From: Tenebrionibacter intestinalis
GTDB lineage: Bacteria; Pseudomonadota; Gammaproteobacteria; Enterobacterales; Enterobacteriaceae
Assembly (NCBI RefSeq): GCF_016632365.1
Contig: NZ_JAEPBH010000008.1
Location: 1 to 64,000, forward strand
Direction of reading: 5' to 3'
Length of the DNA stretch: 64,000 nt
Shown piece after piece: positions 22,800 to 32,877 of the stretch; position 1 is the first letter of the stretch, and every line of letters starts with the position of its first letter. Made by a program: the position numbers and the translations under genes. The notes beneath the pieces were generated by a model, which made no database searches, was not told where the DNA came from, and saw only the letters and a program-made list of their open reading frames with translations.

Positions 22800-23132
22800 A
22801 TGACCGATGAAAATAAAGGCTATGCGCTGGAGCTGACCGACATCGGCACCCGGCAAAAACAGGAAAAAGTTTATCTCAAGCCCATGTCGCTTTATATCCC
22901 GGAAGCTGGCGCAAAAGCGGTAGCCGAGCTGATAGACGGCCTGCCCGGCGCAGGCGAAAAGGGCGTCACGCTGACGGTCACTAATAAAAACAACGGGGTA
23001 TCCGTTGATAAAACGTTTACCTCGCTAACCGCCTTGACCGATAAAACCACGGCCGCCGACGCCGTAAAAGATCTGATCAATATCGTACGCGGCTACGATA
23101 CAGATGAAGATACCAACGTCTGCGGCTGGTAA
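22800..23132 (+). CDS. yoaG: YoaG-like DUF1869 protein, N-terminally extended
   Basis: 110 residues, while E. coli YoaG is only about 60. The C-terminal half carries the YoaG pattern: LTVTNKNNGVSVDKTF followed by AVKDLINIVRGYDTDEDTNV and the terminal CGW. The first ~50 residues (ELTDIGTRQKQEKVYLKPMS) are an extra segment. Function unknown. It is separated by only 12 bases from yeaR with AGGAG before the ATG, so the two form an operon. Confidence 0.8.
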   Translation: MTDENKGYALELTDIGTRQKQEKVYLKPMSLYIPEAGAKAVAELIDGLPGAGEKGVTLTVTNKNNGVSVDKTFTSLTALTDKTTAADAVKDLINIVRGYDTDEDTNVCGW

Positions 23133-23141
23133 AACCGCACT

Positions 23142-23162
23142 GCCGGGACACGGACTCCCGGC
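23142..23162. terminator. Hairpin between yoaG and SPFH gene
   Basis: GCCGGGA / TCCCGGC stem with 7-base loop in the 45-base gap between convergent genes; no clear T run on either side. Confidence 0.5.
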
Positions 23163-23177
23163 CTGCCGCCGTTAAGG

Positions 23178-24494
23178 CTATTTATCCCCGGCGCCCAGTT
23201 CCAGGCTTAAATCCCGCGCGGCCTTAAGGCTTAAAAATTCCATCATGGACATAGCGGCATTATTGCTCTGGCCTGCGCTTGCGCCGGTCACGACCTGCGG
23301 CACCCAGTTACCTTTGTAATTCTCCATTGCTGAGGCAAAACGGTCTACTGAATGCTTATAGGCTTCCAGCTTCTGGCTAAGGGCGCCATCGGCCTCCATC
23401 ATTTTGCGCTTATAGGTGGCATCCGCTTCGGCGCGCAATAGCTGGGCATCCCTGTACAATGAGGCGGTCACTTTCTCCTGTTCCGCCACTTCGCGCTTCT
23501 TATTGGCTTCAATGATGGCCACATCTTTATCCCGCTGCGCCTCTATTTTCTGAATTTCCGCGATCTTACGCGCATTTTCCGTCTCTTCGGCAGCGCTGGT
23601 TTTTGCCTTCCACTCGGCCTCTGTCGCCTCAGCCTTCCCTTTCTCTTCTGAGGTCTTTCTGTCCTGTTCGGCTTTTTTCGCATTCAGGGTCGCAACCTGA
23701 ATATCCGACGCCGCGGCGAACAGCGCATCCACACGCTGCTGCACTTTAGGTGAATAGGAGATATTGTTGGTGGTGAAATTTGACAGCGACATGCCGTATT
23801 TCGTTAACACCGACTCTTCCTGACGCTGTAGCCCACCCGGCGATCCCGTGTCGCGAATAGGTTCGGCCACTTTGACCATTTTCACTTCTTTGGTGAATTC
23901 ATCTTCCATACGCACATCTTTCGTCACCACATCATAAAGTCCGTTACGAGCCTGATCTTCAATCAGCTTAGGCAGTTCCGCACGCCTTGACATAAAGCTC
24001 TCAATCGACGACATCAGCGGGCCGGACATATAAATAGAACGCTCTACCGTTTTTTCAATCAAACCTTTCATCACATTATTATGTGTTGAAAACATCTTAT
24101 GCAGCGTTTTTATCTTTTCCTGCTCTAAAGGATAATCATAGCGAATAGATCCGCTAATCCAGGCTTCGCCGCCGTCGTTAAAAGTGATTTTTAAAGCGTC
24201 ATCCTCTTCAGCTTTATAGGCCGAAACCTGAGACGGATCGTTAGGATCGACCGGCTGGTTAAATTCCAGCACACCGGAACGCGGGTAATAGGTCACAATC
24301 CCAAATAGCTGAACCTTAAGCCCAGGTTCAGTATGTATAGTTAATTTTCCGGACAGCGGCGACTGAATAACGCATATATAACCTGCCGGCACGTTCTCAA
24401 ACAGCGCCGTGGAACTATAGAGACTGCCCGCCATTGCTGCCAGTAGCACAGCCGCTCCCACCTTTTTTTTAAGAGAGATATTTTTAAAATCCAT
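23178..24494 (-). CDS. SPFH/band-7 domain membrane protein
   Basis: 438 residues. An N-terminal transmembrane anchor (about 13-32) precedes the SPFH domain: FENVPAGYICVIQSPLSGKL (about 32-51), then a band-7 core to about 250. A long Lys/Glu/Ala-rich coiled coil follows (about 260-385, with EQDRKTSEEKGKAEATEAEW and RDKDVAIIEANKKREVAEQE), and a short C-terminal tail. This architecture fits flotillin/HflK-type oligomers that form membrane cages. I do not recognise a named enteric homologue (it is not HflK, HflC, QmcA or YqiK). GGACATTGAT before the ATG is a fair ribosome site. It sits convergent to yoaG in the accessory stretch. Confidence 0.8.
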   Translation of the reverse strand: MDFKNISLKKKVGAAVLLAAMAGSLYSSTALFENVPAGYICVIQSPLSGKLTIHTEPGLKVQLFGIVTYYPRSGVLEFNQPVDPNDPSQVSAYKAEEDDALKITFNDGGEAWISGSIRYDYPLEQEKIKTLHKMFSTHNNVMKGLIEKTVERSIYMSGPLMSSIESFMSRRAELPKLIEDQARNGLYDVVTKDVRMEDEFTKEVKMVKVAEPIRDTGSPGGLQRQEESVLTKYGMSLSNFTTNNISYSPKVQQRVDALFAAASDIQVATLNAKKAEQDRKTSEEKGKAEATEAEWKAKTSAAEETENARKIAEIQKIEAQRDKDVAIIEANKKREVAEQEKVTASLYRDAQLLRAEADATYKRKMMEADGALSQKLEAYKHSVDRFASAMENYKGNWVPQVVTGASAGQSNNAAMSMMEFLSLKAARDLSLELGAGDK

Positions 24495-24515
24495 ATCAAT
24501 GTCCTTATTTAATAG

Positions 24516-24725
24516 TTAAACTCCATTACTCCTTCGTAATATAAATAAAAGCGTTTCTGGAGAATAAATAGCCAATAAAACAGTTGATAATATTACATTA
24601 ATGAAAGTGAATAGCTTCAGAAAAATCGCAGAAATGAGACGGGTTATACGGTTAAAATAAATAATCAGAAAAAAACCAATAAATCTTACGAATAACAATT
24701 CCTGTAAATTACGTAATAACGGCAT
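24516..24725 (-). CDS. Possible small membrane protein before SPFH gene
   Basis: 69 residues, very hydrophobic with two likely transmembrane segments (LLFVRFIGFFLIIYF and FLKLFTFINVILSTVLLAIY). It lies 21 bases upstream of the SPFH gene on the same strand in an AT-rich tract. The ribosome site is poor (GAGGAATAA lies about 18 bases before the ATG), so it may be a chance frame in AT-rich upstream DNA. If real, it would be a partner of the band-7 protein. Confidence 0.35.
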   Translation of the reverse strand: MPLLRNLQELLFVRFIGFFLIIYFNRITRLISAIFLKLFTFINVILSTVLLAIYSPETLLFILRRSNGV

Positions 24726-24842
24726 CCCGTTATAAAAAAGTTATTCCTCAGGCAATGTCGGGACTGAAAGAGGCAGAAATAAGCGTCGCGCGGAGAATAT
24801 TCGCCGGGAACCGCGTCTGCGGCCCCGGCGATAAAAGTTCGA

Positions 24843-26291
24843 TTACGGGCGGTATACTTTCACGTTGGTAAACCCCTGCTCGCGCAGATACAACGCCTGT
24901 AAGCGGCTCATAACGCCACGCTCACACCACAGCAGCCAGGTCTTGCTCTGATCAAGTTCGCCAAACTGCGTACTGAGTTTATAAAACGGCAGCGAAACCA
25001 CCTGTACGCCATCAATAACCAGCGGCTTTTCATCCTGTTCATCAACAGAACGGATGTCCAGTATTACGTCATCGGCGCCAAAGCCATTCACGGTTTCCAC
25101 TTCCACCACATCCTGCGCGGTCTGCTGAGCAATTTCACGAATATCGAGATTATTCGCCTGCGCGACCACCTGCTCCAGAATGCTGAAATCAAATTTCTGC
25201 TCTTCCGCTTCAATACGCGCTTTTACTGCCTTCACCGTTGGGCTTTTGGAAATCACGCCGCAGTACTCAGGCATCGTACGGGCAAAATCTTCCGTGCCGA
25301 TCTTACGCGCCAGACTGATGATATGTTCTTTGTCATAAGCAATCAGCGGACGCAGAATCAGCGTATCGCAAACATTATCAATCAGACGCAGGTTGGTCAG
25401 CGTCTGGCTGGACACCTGGCCCAACGCCTCGCCGGTCACCAGCGCCTGCACGCCATAGCGTTCAGCCACTTTCGACGCTGCGCGCACCATCATGCGTTTA
25501 AGCGCCACGCCCATCTGGCCGTCGTCAATTTTTTCCAGGATTTCACCAACGACAGGTTCAAAATTGATCGCCACAAAACGCACGCGGTGCGAACTGCCGT
25601 AGCGGCTCCATAAATAATGCGCCGCCTGCCGCACGCCAATTTCGTGCGCCGCGCCGCCAAGATTAAAAAAGCAGTAGTGTACGCGGCAGCCGCGGCGCAT
25701 CAGCATATAGCTGGAGACGCCGGAGTCAAATCCGCCGGAAATCAGCGACAGCACATCTTCCTGCGTGCCGATGGGGAAACCGCCAATACCTTCGTGGCGA
25801 TCTTTCACTAACAGCAGGCGATCGTTTTCAATTTCCAGATTAACGGTCACCTCGGGGCGCGTCAGTTTCACCTTCGCGGATTCAATATGCTGGTTCAGGC
25901 CGCTGCCTACATAGCGTTCCACCTCAATAGAGGTAAAAGCATGCTTTCCCCGGCGTTTTACGCGTACACAAAACGTTTTCCCTTCCAGCCGATCGCGATA
26001 AAGCGCCAGCGCCTGTTCGAAAATATCGTGTACAGAACTATAGGATGTATCTTCCACGTCGAGAATATGATGAATGCCGGGAATACGCGTCAGCGCGTCA
26101 CGAATGGCCGGGCGCTGCGCTTCATCTCTGGCGCGCACTTCGATGTGATCCCAGTGGCGGACCACGGCCAGGCTCTCATCAAAGGGTTTCAGTACATTGC
26201 GGATATTCCCGGTCAGAATTTTTATAAAGCGTAAACGAACAGACTGGCTTTTAATTGTGATTTCCGGGAACAATTTAATGATAAACTTCAT
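24843..26291 (-). CDS. thiI: tRNA 4-thiouridine synthase / ThiS sulfur carrier enzyme ThiI
   Basis: 482 residues, the E. coli length. It transfers sulfur (from IscS) to tRNA U8 and to ThiS for thiazole synthesis. The order is ferredoxin-like plus THUMP domain (about 1-165), the PP-loop ATP pyrophosphatase motif [16 protein letters not shown] (about 182-197), and a C-terminal rhodanese-like domain with the persulfide Cys in [13 protein letters not shown] (about 456). The second catalytic Cys is in [14 protein letters not shown] (about 344). It is divergent from xseB-ispA-dxs, whose last product (DXP) also feeds thiamine. Confidence 0.98.
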   Translation of the reverse strand: MKFIIKLFPEITIKSQSVRLRFIKILTGNIRNVLKPFDESLAVVRHWDHIEVRARDEAQRPAIRDALTRIPGIHHILDVEDTSYSSVHDIFEQALALYRDRLEGKTFCVRVKRRGKHAFTSIEVERYVGSGLNQHIESAKVKLTRPEVTVNLEIENDRLLLVKDRHEGIGGFPIGTQEDVLSLISGGFDSGVSSYMLMRRGCRVHYCFFNLGGAAHEIGVRQAAHYLWSRYGSSHRVRFVAINFEPVVGEILEKIDDGQMGVALKRMMVRAASKVAERYGVQALVTGEALGQVSSQTLTNLRLIDNVCDTLILRPLIAYDKEHIISLARKIGTEDFARTMPEYCGVISKSPTVKAVKARIEAEEQKFDFSILEQVVAQANNLDIREIAQQTAQDVVEVETVNGFGADDVILDIRSVDEQDEKPLVIDGVQVVSLPFYKLSTQFGELDQSKTWLLWCERGVMSRLQALYLREQGFTNVKVYRP

Positions 26292-26617
26292 GGCGACTAG
26301 TAAAGGTTCGTTGGTCAGCCATGTCTACAATGATCGCTGGCTGAAAAAAGTAGTAGTACACAGGCCAGAAAAGCGTACCTGCATCCGGGACGCGCAAGTA
26401 TATCACCATCCCTGTGAGACTGCTCACATAACGACAGGCACCGCCCTGCGTTCATTCAGGACGCGACATATCGCCGTTAAACAGTACGCGGCGTTTGCCT
26501 CACAGCCACGCTCAACAGGCGCAGGCCCGCGCGGCGAAAGAATGAAGGGGGATGTTTGAATATCATTTTATCTCCGTTACCATGACGGATTCGCGAAAAC
26601 GACAGCACAGAGCCATC
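26292..26617. promoter_or_regulatory. Divergent thiI / xseB control region
   Basis: 326 bases between divergent starts. It must carry promoters for both units. No gene and no clear operator recognised. Confidence 0.45.
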
Positions 26618-26860
26618 ATGCCGAAAAAGAAAGAAAGCCCGGCCAGCTTCGAGAAAGCGCTTGCGGAGCTGGAGCAGATTGTCAACCGTCTTGAAGGCGG
26701 CGATCTCCCCCTGGAAGAAGCCCTGAACGAATTCGAACGCGGCGTGCAGCTTGCGCGCGAGGGACAGGCGAAATTGCAGCAGGCGGAGCAGCGCGTACAA
26801 ATTCTCCTTAGTGACAGCGAAGAGGCGTCGCTGACGCCCTTCACGCCGGACGCCCAGTAA
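26618..26860 (+). CDS. xseB: Exonuclease VII small subunit
   Basis: 80 residues, the normal size. It forms the XseA-XseB bidirectional single-strand exonuclease. The family helices are [20 protein letters not shown] and [20 protein letters not shown], followed by a coiled helix and an acidic tail. The ATG at 26618 gives the conserved [12 protein letters not shown] start. The stop TAA shares its last A with the ATG of ispA. Confidence 0.97.
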   Translation: MPKKKESPASFEKALAELEQIVNRLEGGDLPLEEALNEFERGVQLAREGQAKLQQAEQRVQILLSDSEEASLTPFTPDAQ

Positions 26861-27759
26861 TGAATTTTGTCGCTTTAATGCAGGCCCGCGCCGAGCGGGT
26901 CAATCAGGCGTTGCTCCGCTTTATCACGCCGCATGCCCTTCAGAATACACGCGTTGTTGACGCCATGCAGTACGGCGCGCTGCTGGGCGGCAAGCGGCTG
27001 CGCCCGTTTCTGGTTTACGCAACGGGCGAAATGTTTGGCGTAGAGCTACAAACGCTGGATATCCCCGCCGCTGCCGTAGAGTGCATTCACGCCTACTCGC
27101 TGATTCACGACGACCTGCCCGCGATGGATGATGATGCGCTGCGCCGCGGCCAGCCCACATGCCATATAAAATTTGGCGAAGCTCACGCCATTCTTGCCGG
27201 CGACGCTCTACAAACGCTGGCATTTTCTATACTAAGTAACGCCCCTATGTCCGGTGTAGAAATTCAACAGCGTCTGGCCATGATTTCCGAACTGGCTCAG
27301 GCCAGCGGCATTGCAGGCATGTGCGGGGGGCAGGCGCTGGATCTGGCAGCCGAGGGCCAGCGCATTACCCTGGAGATGCTTGAGCGTATTCATTCGCTGA
27401 AAACCGGCGCGCTCATTCGCGCCGCGGTGCGCCTGGGCGCGCTGAGCGCAGGCGACAAAGGGCGCCGTGCAATGCCCCTGCTGGATATTTATGCAAATAA
27501 TATCGGGCTGGCATTTCAGGTGCAGGACGACATTCTTGACGTAGTGGGCGATACCGCCACCACGGGTAAAAGCCAGGGACGCGATATGCAGCTTGGTAAA
27601 AGCACCTACCCGGCGCTGCTGGGGCTGGAGCAGGCCCGGAAAAAGGCCCAGGATCTGTGCGCAACGGCGCTGGAAGCGCTTGGCGAGCTGCAACAGACCG
27701 CTCTGGATACTTCAGCGCTGGAAGCGCTGGCGCATTACATTATCAAGCGTGATAAATAA
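26860..27759 (+). CDS. ispA: Farnesyl diphosphate synthase (geranyltranstransferase)
   Basis: 299 residues. It condenses DMAPP/IPP to FPP for quinones, undecaprenyl phosphate and heme O. The first Asp-rich motif DDLPAMDDD is at about 84-92, the second FQVQDDILDVVGD at about 218-230. KRLRP (about 45-49) binds IPP. It overlaps xseB by one base and is followed after 21 bases by dxs: an isoprenoid operon. Confidence 0.98.
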   Translation: MNFVALMQARAERVNQALLRFITPHALQNTRVVDAMQYGALLGGKRLRPFLVYATGEMFGVELQTLDIPAAAVECIHAYSLIHDDLPAMDDDALRRGQPTCHIKFGEAHAILAGDALQTLAFSILSNAPMSGVEIQQRLAMISELAQASGIAGMCGGQALDLAAEGQRITLEMLERIHSLKTGALIRAAVRLGALSAGDKGRRAMPLLDIYANNIGLAFQVQDDILDVVGDTATTGKSQGRDMQLGKSTYPALLGLEQARKKAQDLCATALEALGELQQTALDTSALEALAHYIIKRDK

Positions 27760-27780
27760 AATATACATAACGAGTTCCCG

Positions 27781-29643
27781 ATGAGTTTTGACAACGCCAA
27801 ATACCCAACGCTGGCCCTGGTTGAATCAACCCAGGAGTTGCGTCTGCTGCCCAAAGAGAGCCTGACGAAGCTGTGCGACGAGCTGCGTCGCTATCTGCTG
27901 GACAGCGTCAGCCGCTCCAGCGGACACTTTGCCTCCGGCCTTGGCACGATTGAATTGACCGTCGCGCTGCACTACGTCTATAACACGCCGTTCGACAGAC
28001 TGATCTGGGACGTCGGCCATCAGGCCTATCCGCACAAAATTCTCACCGGTCGCCGCGACAGAATAGGCACTATCCGCCAGAAAGGCGGCCTGCACCCGTT
28101 CCCGTGGCGCGGCGAAAGCGAATACGATGTGCTGAGCGTCGGCCACTCATCCACCTCCATCAGCGCCGGTATCGGCATTGCCGTGGCGGCGGAAAAAGAG
28201 GGAAAAGACAGGCGCACCGTATGCGTTATCGGCGACGGCGCCATTACTGCCGGTATGGCGTTCGAGGCCATGAACCACGCAGGGGATATCCGCCCGGATA
28301 TGCTGGTTATCCTCAACGACAACGAAATGTCGATTTCCGAGAACGTCGGCGCGCTCAATAACCACCTGGCGCAGCTACTTTCCGGCAAGCTCTACTCCAG
28401 CCTGCGCGAAGGCGGCAAAAAAGTCTTCTCTGGCGTTCCCCCGATTCGCGAACTGCTCAAACGCACCGAAGAGCACATCAAAGGTATGGTGGTGCCGGGT
28501 ACGCTGTTTGAAGAACTGGGCTTTAATTACATTGGCCCGGTGGACGGCCACGACGTGCTGGCGCTTGTCAGTACGCTTAAAAATATGCGCGATCTGAAAG
28601 GCCCGCAGTTCCTGCACGTCATGACTAAAAAGGGTCGCGGCTACGAGCCTGCAGAGAAAGATCCCATCACCTTCCACGCCGTGCCGAAGTTCGATCCGAG
28701 CAGAGGCCTGTTGCCGAAATCCAGCGGCGGCCCGCCGACCTACTCAAAAATCTTTGGCGACTGGCTGTGCGACGTAGCTGAGCGCGACGAAAAATTAATG
28801 GCTATCACCCCGGCCATGCGTGAAGGTTCCGGAATGGTGGAATTTTCACGCCGATACCCCGATCGCTATTTTGATGTAGCCATTGCCGAGCAGCACGCCG
28901 TCACCTTTGCCGCAGGCCTCGCCATCGGCGGCTACAGGCCGGTAGTGGCTATTTACTCTACGTTCCTGCAACGCGCCTACGATCAGGTGATTCATGATGT
29001 GGCTATCCAGAAGCTGCCCGTGCTGTTCGCTATCGACCGCGCAGGTATCGTCGGCGCTGACGGCCAGACTCACCAGGGCGCGTTCGATCTCAGCTTCCTG
29101 CGCTGCATCCCGGATATGGTCATTATGACGCCCAGCGACGAGAATGAATGTCGCCAGATGCTGTGGACTGGTTACCAGTACAAACAAGGCCCCTGTGCCG
29201 TACGCTACCCGCGCGGTAGCGGAACCGGCGCCGCGTTGACGCCGCTGGAAGCTCTGCCCATTGGCAAAGGCGTTATCAAACGCGAGGGCGAAAAGCTGGC
29301 TATTCTGAACTTTGGCACGCTGCTGCCACAGGCGCAGGCAGTAGCCGAGCGCATGAATGCGACGCTTGTGGACATGCGTTTTGTAAAACCGCTGGATGAT
29401 GCGCTGGTACTTGCGTTGGCCGCGCGCCATGACGCGCTGGTAACCCTTGAGGAAAATGCCGTGATGGGCGGCGCGGGCAGCGGCGTTAACGAACTGCTGA
29501 TGGCCCACCGCCGTACGGTGCCCGTACTTAATATTGGCCTGCCGGACCGCTTTATCGCGCAGGGCACACAGGAAGAAGCGCGCGCCGATGTCGGCCTGAG
29601 CGCAGACGCTATGGAAACGCGTATCCGCGCCTGGCTTGCCTGA
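27781..29643 (+). CDS. dxs: 1-deoxy-D-xylulose-5-phosphate synthase
   Basis: 620 residues, equal to E. coli. Thiamine-diphosphate enzyme joining pyruvate and glyceraldehyde-3-phosphate, first step of the MEP pathway and a precursor for thiamine and pyridoxal. The N-terminal catalytic His is in [10 protein letters not shown] (about 49). The ThDP/Mg motif is [18 protein letters not shown] to NDNEMSIS (about 152-186). The catalytic Glu is in [14 protein letters not shown] (about 370), and FLQRAYDQV and [14 protein letters not shown] follow. Very close to the E. coli sequence. Confidence 0.99.
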   Translation: MSFDNAKYPTLALVESTQELRLLPKESLTKLCDELRRYLLDSVSRSSGHFASGLGTIELTVALHYVYNTPFDRLIWDVGHQAYPHKILTGRRDRIGTIRQKGGLHPFPWRGESEYDVLSVGHSSTSISAGIGIAVAAEKEGKDRRTVCVIGDGAITAGMAFEAMNHAGDIRPDMLVILNDNEMSISENVGALNNHLAQLLSGKLYSSLREGGKKVFSGVPPIRELLKRTEEHIKGMVVPGTLFEELGFNYIGPVDGHDVLALVSTLKNMRDLKGPQFLHVMTKKGRGYEPAEKDPITFHAVPKFDPSRGLLPKSSGGPPTYSKIFGDWLCDVAERDEKLMAITPAMREGSGMVEFSRRYPDRYFDVAIAEQHAVTFAAGLAIGGYRPVVAIYSTFLQRAYDQVIHDVAIQKLPVLFAIDRAGIVGADGQTHQGAFDLSFLRCIPDMVIMTPSDENECRQMLWTGYQYKQGPCAVRYPRGSGTGAALTPLEALPIGKGVIKREGEKLAILNFGTLLPQAQAVAERMNATLVDMRFVKPLDDALVLALAARHDALVTLEENAVMGGAGSGVNELLMAHRRTVPVLNIGLPDRFIAQGTQEEARADVGLSADAMETRIRAWLA

Positions 29644-30290
29644 TTTTCCTTTTCGCTCCTGCTTAGGTTGTTAATCAACTTCGACAGGTGCGAATAAAAG
29701 GCGCTCCCATCCTTCAGGAAAAGCGCATATCGCCATCCTGACCGGGCCTGTATCCTCCCTGGCATACCGGGCTAACCATGCCCGGTCGCCGCCTGAAAGA
29801 GCAGCCCCCTTCATAAAAAACCTGAAGGACGTAATGCCAGTCAGCCAAACGCGCTTTTAGCCTGTATGGGAGGGCTGACGCCCGCTAAAACCGGCAAACC
29901 GCAGGCGAAGGCGAGGAGCGCGCGCCGGGATGGCGGGCTAAGGCGAGACGGGAGGACGGGCGGCGAGCGCGCCGCAATAAGGGAGGCGTCAGGGTTATCG
30001 CCAGCCAGACGATTTATCGCAGGGGCTGTCCCGCGTCTGGATACTGCGCCCAATTGACGACGGCCTGATTCCACCGGGCATATATGATGTTTATTCGTTG
30101 CAAATTCATCGCCGCAATTACGGCATACCGCTTCGCCGGTTCCGGCGAAGCGCGCAACATTCCACACTGTAAGAATACGCGTTATGTCGGCAAAATTGTC
30201 TCTGTTAGCATCGCTATTAAGTCTCAGTATGCCTTTCTTACCAGAGAACGTTTATCGCGTCATACAGGCCGTTGCCAACAAACTGCTGCA
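29644..30290. other. Gene-free gap after dxs, hairpin- and G-run-rich
   Basis: About 650 bases where E. coli has yajO. It holds an ACCGGGC/GCCCGGT hairpin at 29767-29787, a very GC-rich purine-biased tract at about 29860-30060 with four GGG runs at 29927-29960, and an 11-bp perfect stem with a two-base loop at 30129-30152. Short frames in several directions (for example 29841-30167 minus) have skewed Arg/Ala/Pro composition typical of non-coding GC-rich DNA. Confidence 0.5.
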
Positions 30291-30318
30291 TGAAAAAGAG
30301 CGCTGGCGCCCTTTTTCA
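30291..30318 (-). terminator. Terminator of the nrdR-ribD-ribH-nusB-thiL-pgpA run
   Basis: TGAAAAAG-A-GCGC pairs with GCGC-C-CTTTTTCA, with a T run on the minus side, 9 bases past the pgpA stop. Confidence 0.75.
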
Positions 30319-30327
30319 TCAACAAAA

Positions 30328-30846
30328 TCAATTCATCAACCCGATTGGCCAGTGATAGCTTATCAGCCAGATAAGCCCTGCCGACAGCACGCCGGCGATG
30401 ATGTCATCAACCATAATCCCCATGCCGCCGTGAATATTTCTGTCAAACCAGCGGATTGGCCACGGCTTCCACATATCCAGAATACGGAAAATCACAAAGC
30501 CTGCCGCCACCCAGCGCCAGTCATTAACCGGAATCGCCATAAGCGTAATCCACATGCCGATAAATTCATCCCAGACGATACTGCCGTGATCGTGCACCTT
30601 CATATCCTTCGCCGTGCGGTGACAGATATAAACGCCAAGGCAGATACCGAACATCACGACCAGGGAATAAAGCTGCCACGGTAAAAAAGTCAACAACCAC
30701 CAGAAAGGGATAGCCGCCAGCGAGCCCGCTGTGCCCGGCACCACCGGGCTAAGCCCGCTGCCAAAGCCGGTTGCCAGCAAATGCCAGGGGTTGCGCATAT
30801 TAAGGCGGCGTTTCGCCTGCGCGCTACTGCTCTGTAAAGTGGTCAT
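30328..30846 (-). CDS. pgpA: Phosphatidylglycerophosphatase A
   Basis: 172 residues (E. coli 172). Inner-membrane phosphatase converting phosphatidylglycerol-phosphate to phosphatidylglycerol. The family signatures are [19 protein letters not shown] (about 27-45), then [17 protein letters not shown] (about 86-102) and [16 protein letters not shown] with [10 protein letters not shown] near the C-terminus. These Asp/Glu-rich loops bind Mg. The start overlaps the thiL 3' end by 23 bases, the usual enterobacterial arrangement. Confidence 0.97.
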   Translation of the reverse strand: MTTLQSSSAQAKRRLNMRNPWHLLATGFGSGLSPVVPGTAGSLAAIPFWWLLTFLPWQLYSLVVMFGICLGVYICHRTAKDMKVHDHGSIVWDEFIGMWITLMAIPVNDWRWVAAGFVIFRILDMWKPWPIRWFDRNIHGGMGIMVDDIIAGVLSAGLIWLISYHWPIGLMN

Positions 30847-31798
30847 AGCCTTTCAGTTCCACGGTTACCGGTTTATCGTCCATGCTGTAATTCAGACCGC
30901 CCGCCGCCGTTATCCGGCCAATACAGCGCCAGTCTACGCCAAGGTTGCCCAACGCCACGTCCAGCGCGCCGCGGTTACGCTCCGGCACGGTGAAGCAAAG
31001 TTCGTAATCCTCTCCCCCGGCCAGCGCCCAGTTGAGGGCCTGCTCGTGCGATACGCAGGCCGTCAGCGTCCCCGACAGCGGCAGCCGCGACAGTTCAATT
31101 CGCGCGCCGCAGCCGCTGGCCTTTAAAATATGACCAAGATCCGACGCCAGGCCATCGGAAAGATCGATAGCGCTGCTGGCCAGGCCGCGCAGCGCCTGCC
31201 CCTGCAATATTCGCGGCGTCGGATGCAGATGGCGGCTAATAAGATACTCAGCCTGCCTGCTGTCGCAGACCTGCAATTTCTGTTGCAATATCGCCAGCCC
31301 CGCTGCGCTGTCGCCCAGCGTGCCTGTAACGTAAATCCAGTCCCCCGGCTGTGCGCCGCTGCGCCTGAGCGCGCGCCCAACTGGCACAAAACCGTGGATC
31401 CCAAGCGTCATCGACAGCGGGCCGCGCGTGGTATCGCCGCCGATCAGTTGCATATCATAATAGCTAAGGCGTTCAAACAAACTGTCGCTAAAGGCCTCCA
31501 GCCAGCTCTCATTTACCTCAGGCAGCGTCAGAGACAGCGTCAGCCACGCAGGATCGGCCCCCATAGCAGCCAAATCGCTGAGGTTTACCGCCAGCGCTTT
31601 GCAGGCCAGATCGCGCGGATCGATATCCGCCAGAAAGTGGATACCCGATACCAGCGTATCTGTACTTATCGCCAGCCACTGCTTATCAGGCACGGCCAGG
31701 AGCGCGCAGTCATCACCAATACCGGTAACCACGTCGCGCCGGGCATTAGGAAAGCGGTCAAAGTAGCGGGAAATCAGCGAAAACTCACCGTTTGGCAT
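30824..31798 (-). CDS. thiL: Thiamine-monophosphate kinase
   Basis: 324 residues. ATP-dependent phosphorylation of TMP to thiamine diphosphate. PurM/ThiL-type fold: N-terminal [13 protein letters not shown], the metal/ATP motif [20 protein letters not shown] (about 26-45), then [33 protein letters not shown] and [18 protein letters not shown] (about 208). Translationally coupled with pgpA by a 23-base overlap, and lies 59 bases after nusB. Confidence 0.97.
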   Translation of the reverse strand: MPNGEFSLISRYFDRFPNARRDVVTGIGDDCALLAVPDKQWLAISTDTLVSGIHFLADIDPRDLACKALAVNLSDLAAMGADPAWLTLSLTLPEVNESWLEAFSDSLFERLSYYDMQLIGGDTTRGPLSMTLGIHGFVPVGRALRRSGAQPGDWIYVTGTLGDSAAGLAILQQKLQVCDSRQAEYLISRHLHPTPRILQGQALRGLASSAIDLSDGLASDLGHILKASGCGARIELSRLPLSGTLTACVSHEQALNWALAGGEDYELCFTVPERNRGALDVALGNLGVDWRCIGRITAAGGLNYSMDDKPVTVELKGYDHFTEQ

Positions 31799-31832
31799 AA
31801 GCGTGCGCCTCTGGCTGAAACAGAAGAAAAGA

Positions 31833-31851
31833 AGGCCGGCTAATCCGGCCT
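31833..31851 (-). terminator. nusB-thiL intercistronic hairpin
   Basis: AGGCCGG-CTAAT-CCGGCCT on the plus strand, followed on the minus strand by TCTTTTCTTCTG. It may partly terminate between nusB and thiL. Confidence 0.6.
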
Positions 31852-31857
31852 CAGGCG

Positions 31858-32277
31858 TTATTTTTTGCGGGGGCGAATATGCGGCGCAGCCTTGTCCAGC
31901 ACACCGTTGACGAACTTGTGGCTGTCTTCTGCGCCAAAGGTTTTCGCAAGCTCGATCCCTTCGTTGATAGCCACTTTATAAGGCACATCGTCACGCTTTG
32001 CCAGCTCATACAGCGCAACGCGCAGCACCGCTTTTTCTACCTGTCCCAGTTCTTCAAGCTGGCGCGACAGGTATGGCGACATCAGATCGTCGAGATACTT
32101 GCTGTTGGTCGCCACTCCGCAGAGCAGTTCACGAAAGTAGGCAACGTCAACGTCTTTGACGTCCTGTTCCGCCAGAAACTGGTATTCAACATCGGCAATA
32201 TCGTTCCCGGATAACTGCCAGGAGTAAAGCGCCTGAACGGCACACTCACGGGCGCGGCGGCGAGCAGCAGGTTTCAC
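31858..32277 (-). CDS. nusB: Transcription antitermination protein NusB
   Basis: 139 residues, the E. coli length. All-helical protein that binds boxA RNA together with NusE (S10) in rRNA antitermination. Signature features: [20 protein letters not shown] with the Arg-rich RNA-binding start, [16 protein letters not shown], and [20 protein letters not shown] with the ending [11 protein letters not shown]. It lies 19 bases downstream of ribH in the conserved rib-nusB operon. Confidence 0.98.
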   Translation of the reverse strand: MKPAARRRARECAVQALYSWQLSGNDIADVEYQFLAEQDVKDVDVAYFRELLCGVATNSKYLDDLMSPYLSRQLEELGQVEKAVLRVALYELAKRDDVPYKVAINEGIELAKTFGAEDSHKFVNGVLDKAAPHIRPRKK

Positions 32278-32296
32278 AGAATTCCCCTTACTATTT

Positions 32297-32767
32297 TCAA
32301 GCCCTGATGGCTTTCAGTACATTAATCATTTCCAGCGCGGTCAGTGCAGCTTCCGCACCTTTATTACCCGCTTTCGTGCCGGCGCGTTCAATAGCCTGCT
32401 CAATACTTTCGGTAGTCAGCACGCCAAAGGCAACCGGGATTTCACTATCCTGCGCTACGTTAGCCAGGCCGTTGCTGGCGCCGCCTGCAACGTATTCAAA
32501 GTGGGCAGTCCCCCCACGAATGACCGTGCCCAGCGCGATAACCGCGTCATACTTACCGGTTTTCGCCAGCGCGCCTGCGGCCAGCGGCAGTTCATATGCT
32601 CCCGGCACCCACACCACGGTAATATTGTCGTCTTTCACCTGACCAATACGCTTAAGGGCGTCAATCGCGCCTTCCAGCAGGCTGTCATTGATAAAGTTAT
32701 TAAAACGCGCGATGGTGATGGCGACGCGAGCGTCAGGAGCGGCTACGTTAGCTTCAATAATATTCAT
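32297..32767 (-). CDS. ribH: 6,7-dimethyl-8-ribityllumazine synthase
   Basis: 156 residues (also called ribE in E. coli). Penultimate riboflavin step, forms 60-mer capsids in many bacteria. Conserved segments: [38 protein letters not shown] (about 53-70), [20 protein letters not shown] with the catalytic His (about 88), and [20 protein letters not shown]. Between ribD and nusB in the usual order. Confidence 0.98.
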   Translation of the reverse strand: MNIIEANVAAPDARVAITIARFNNFINDSLLEGAIDALKRIGQVKDDNITVVWVPGAYELPLAAGALAKTGKYDAVIALGTVIRGGTAHFEYVAGGASNGLANVAQDSEIPVAFGVLTTESIEQAIERAGTKAGNKGAEAALTALEMINVLKAIRA

Positions 32768-32877
32768 ACGTAATCCTTAAAAGGGTTCAGTTAGCCCCGC
32801 AGGGGGGCGGATTCTACCATAATCTTTTGCACGCTGCTTACGGTTTTCGCCGCCGCACGCAGGCCTTGCGTAACCGC

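Noticed and set aside
28846-29508. 220-codon minus-strand frame inside dxs
   Set aside because: Antisense mirror of the DXS transketolase domain; composition and lack of motifs fit a shadow frame.
29841-30167. 108-codon minus-strand frame after dxs
   Set aside because: Pro/Arg/Ala-skewed composition typical of non-coding GC-rich DNA; starts beside a CxxC by chance; no ribosome site or relatives recognised.
30184-30684. 166-codon plus-strand frame crossing pgpA
   Set aside because: Starts with a signal-like stretch but continues antisense through the conserved pgpA gene and its terminator.
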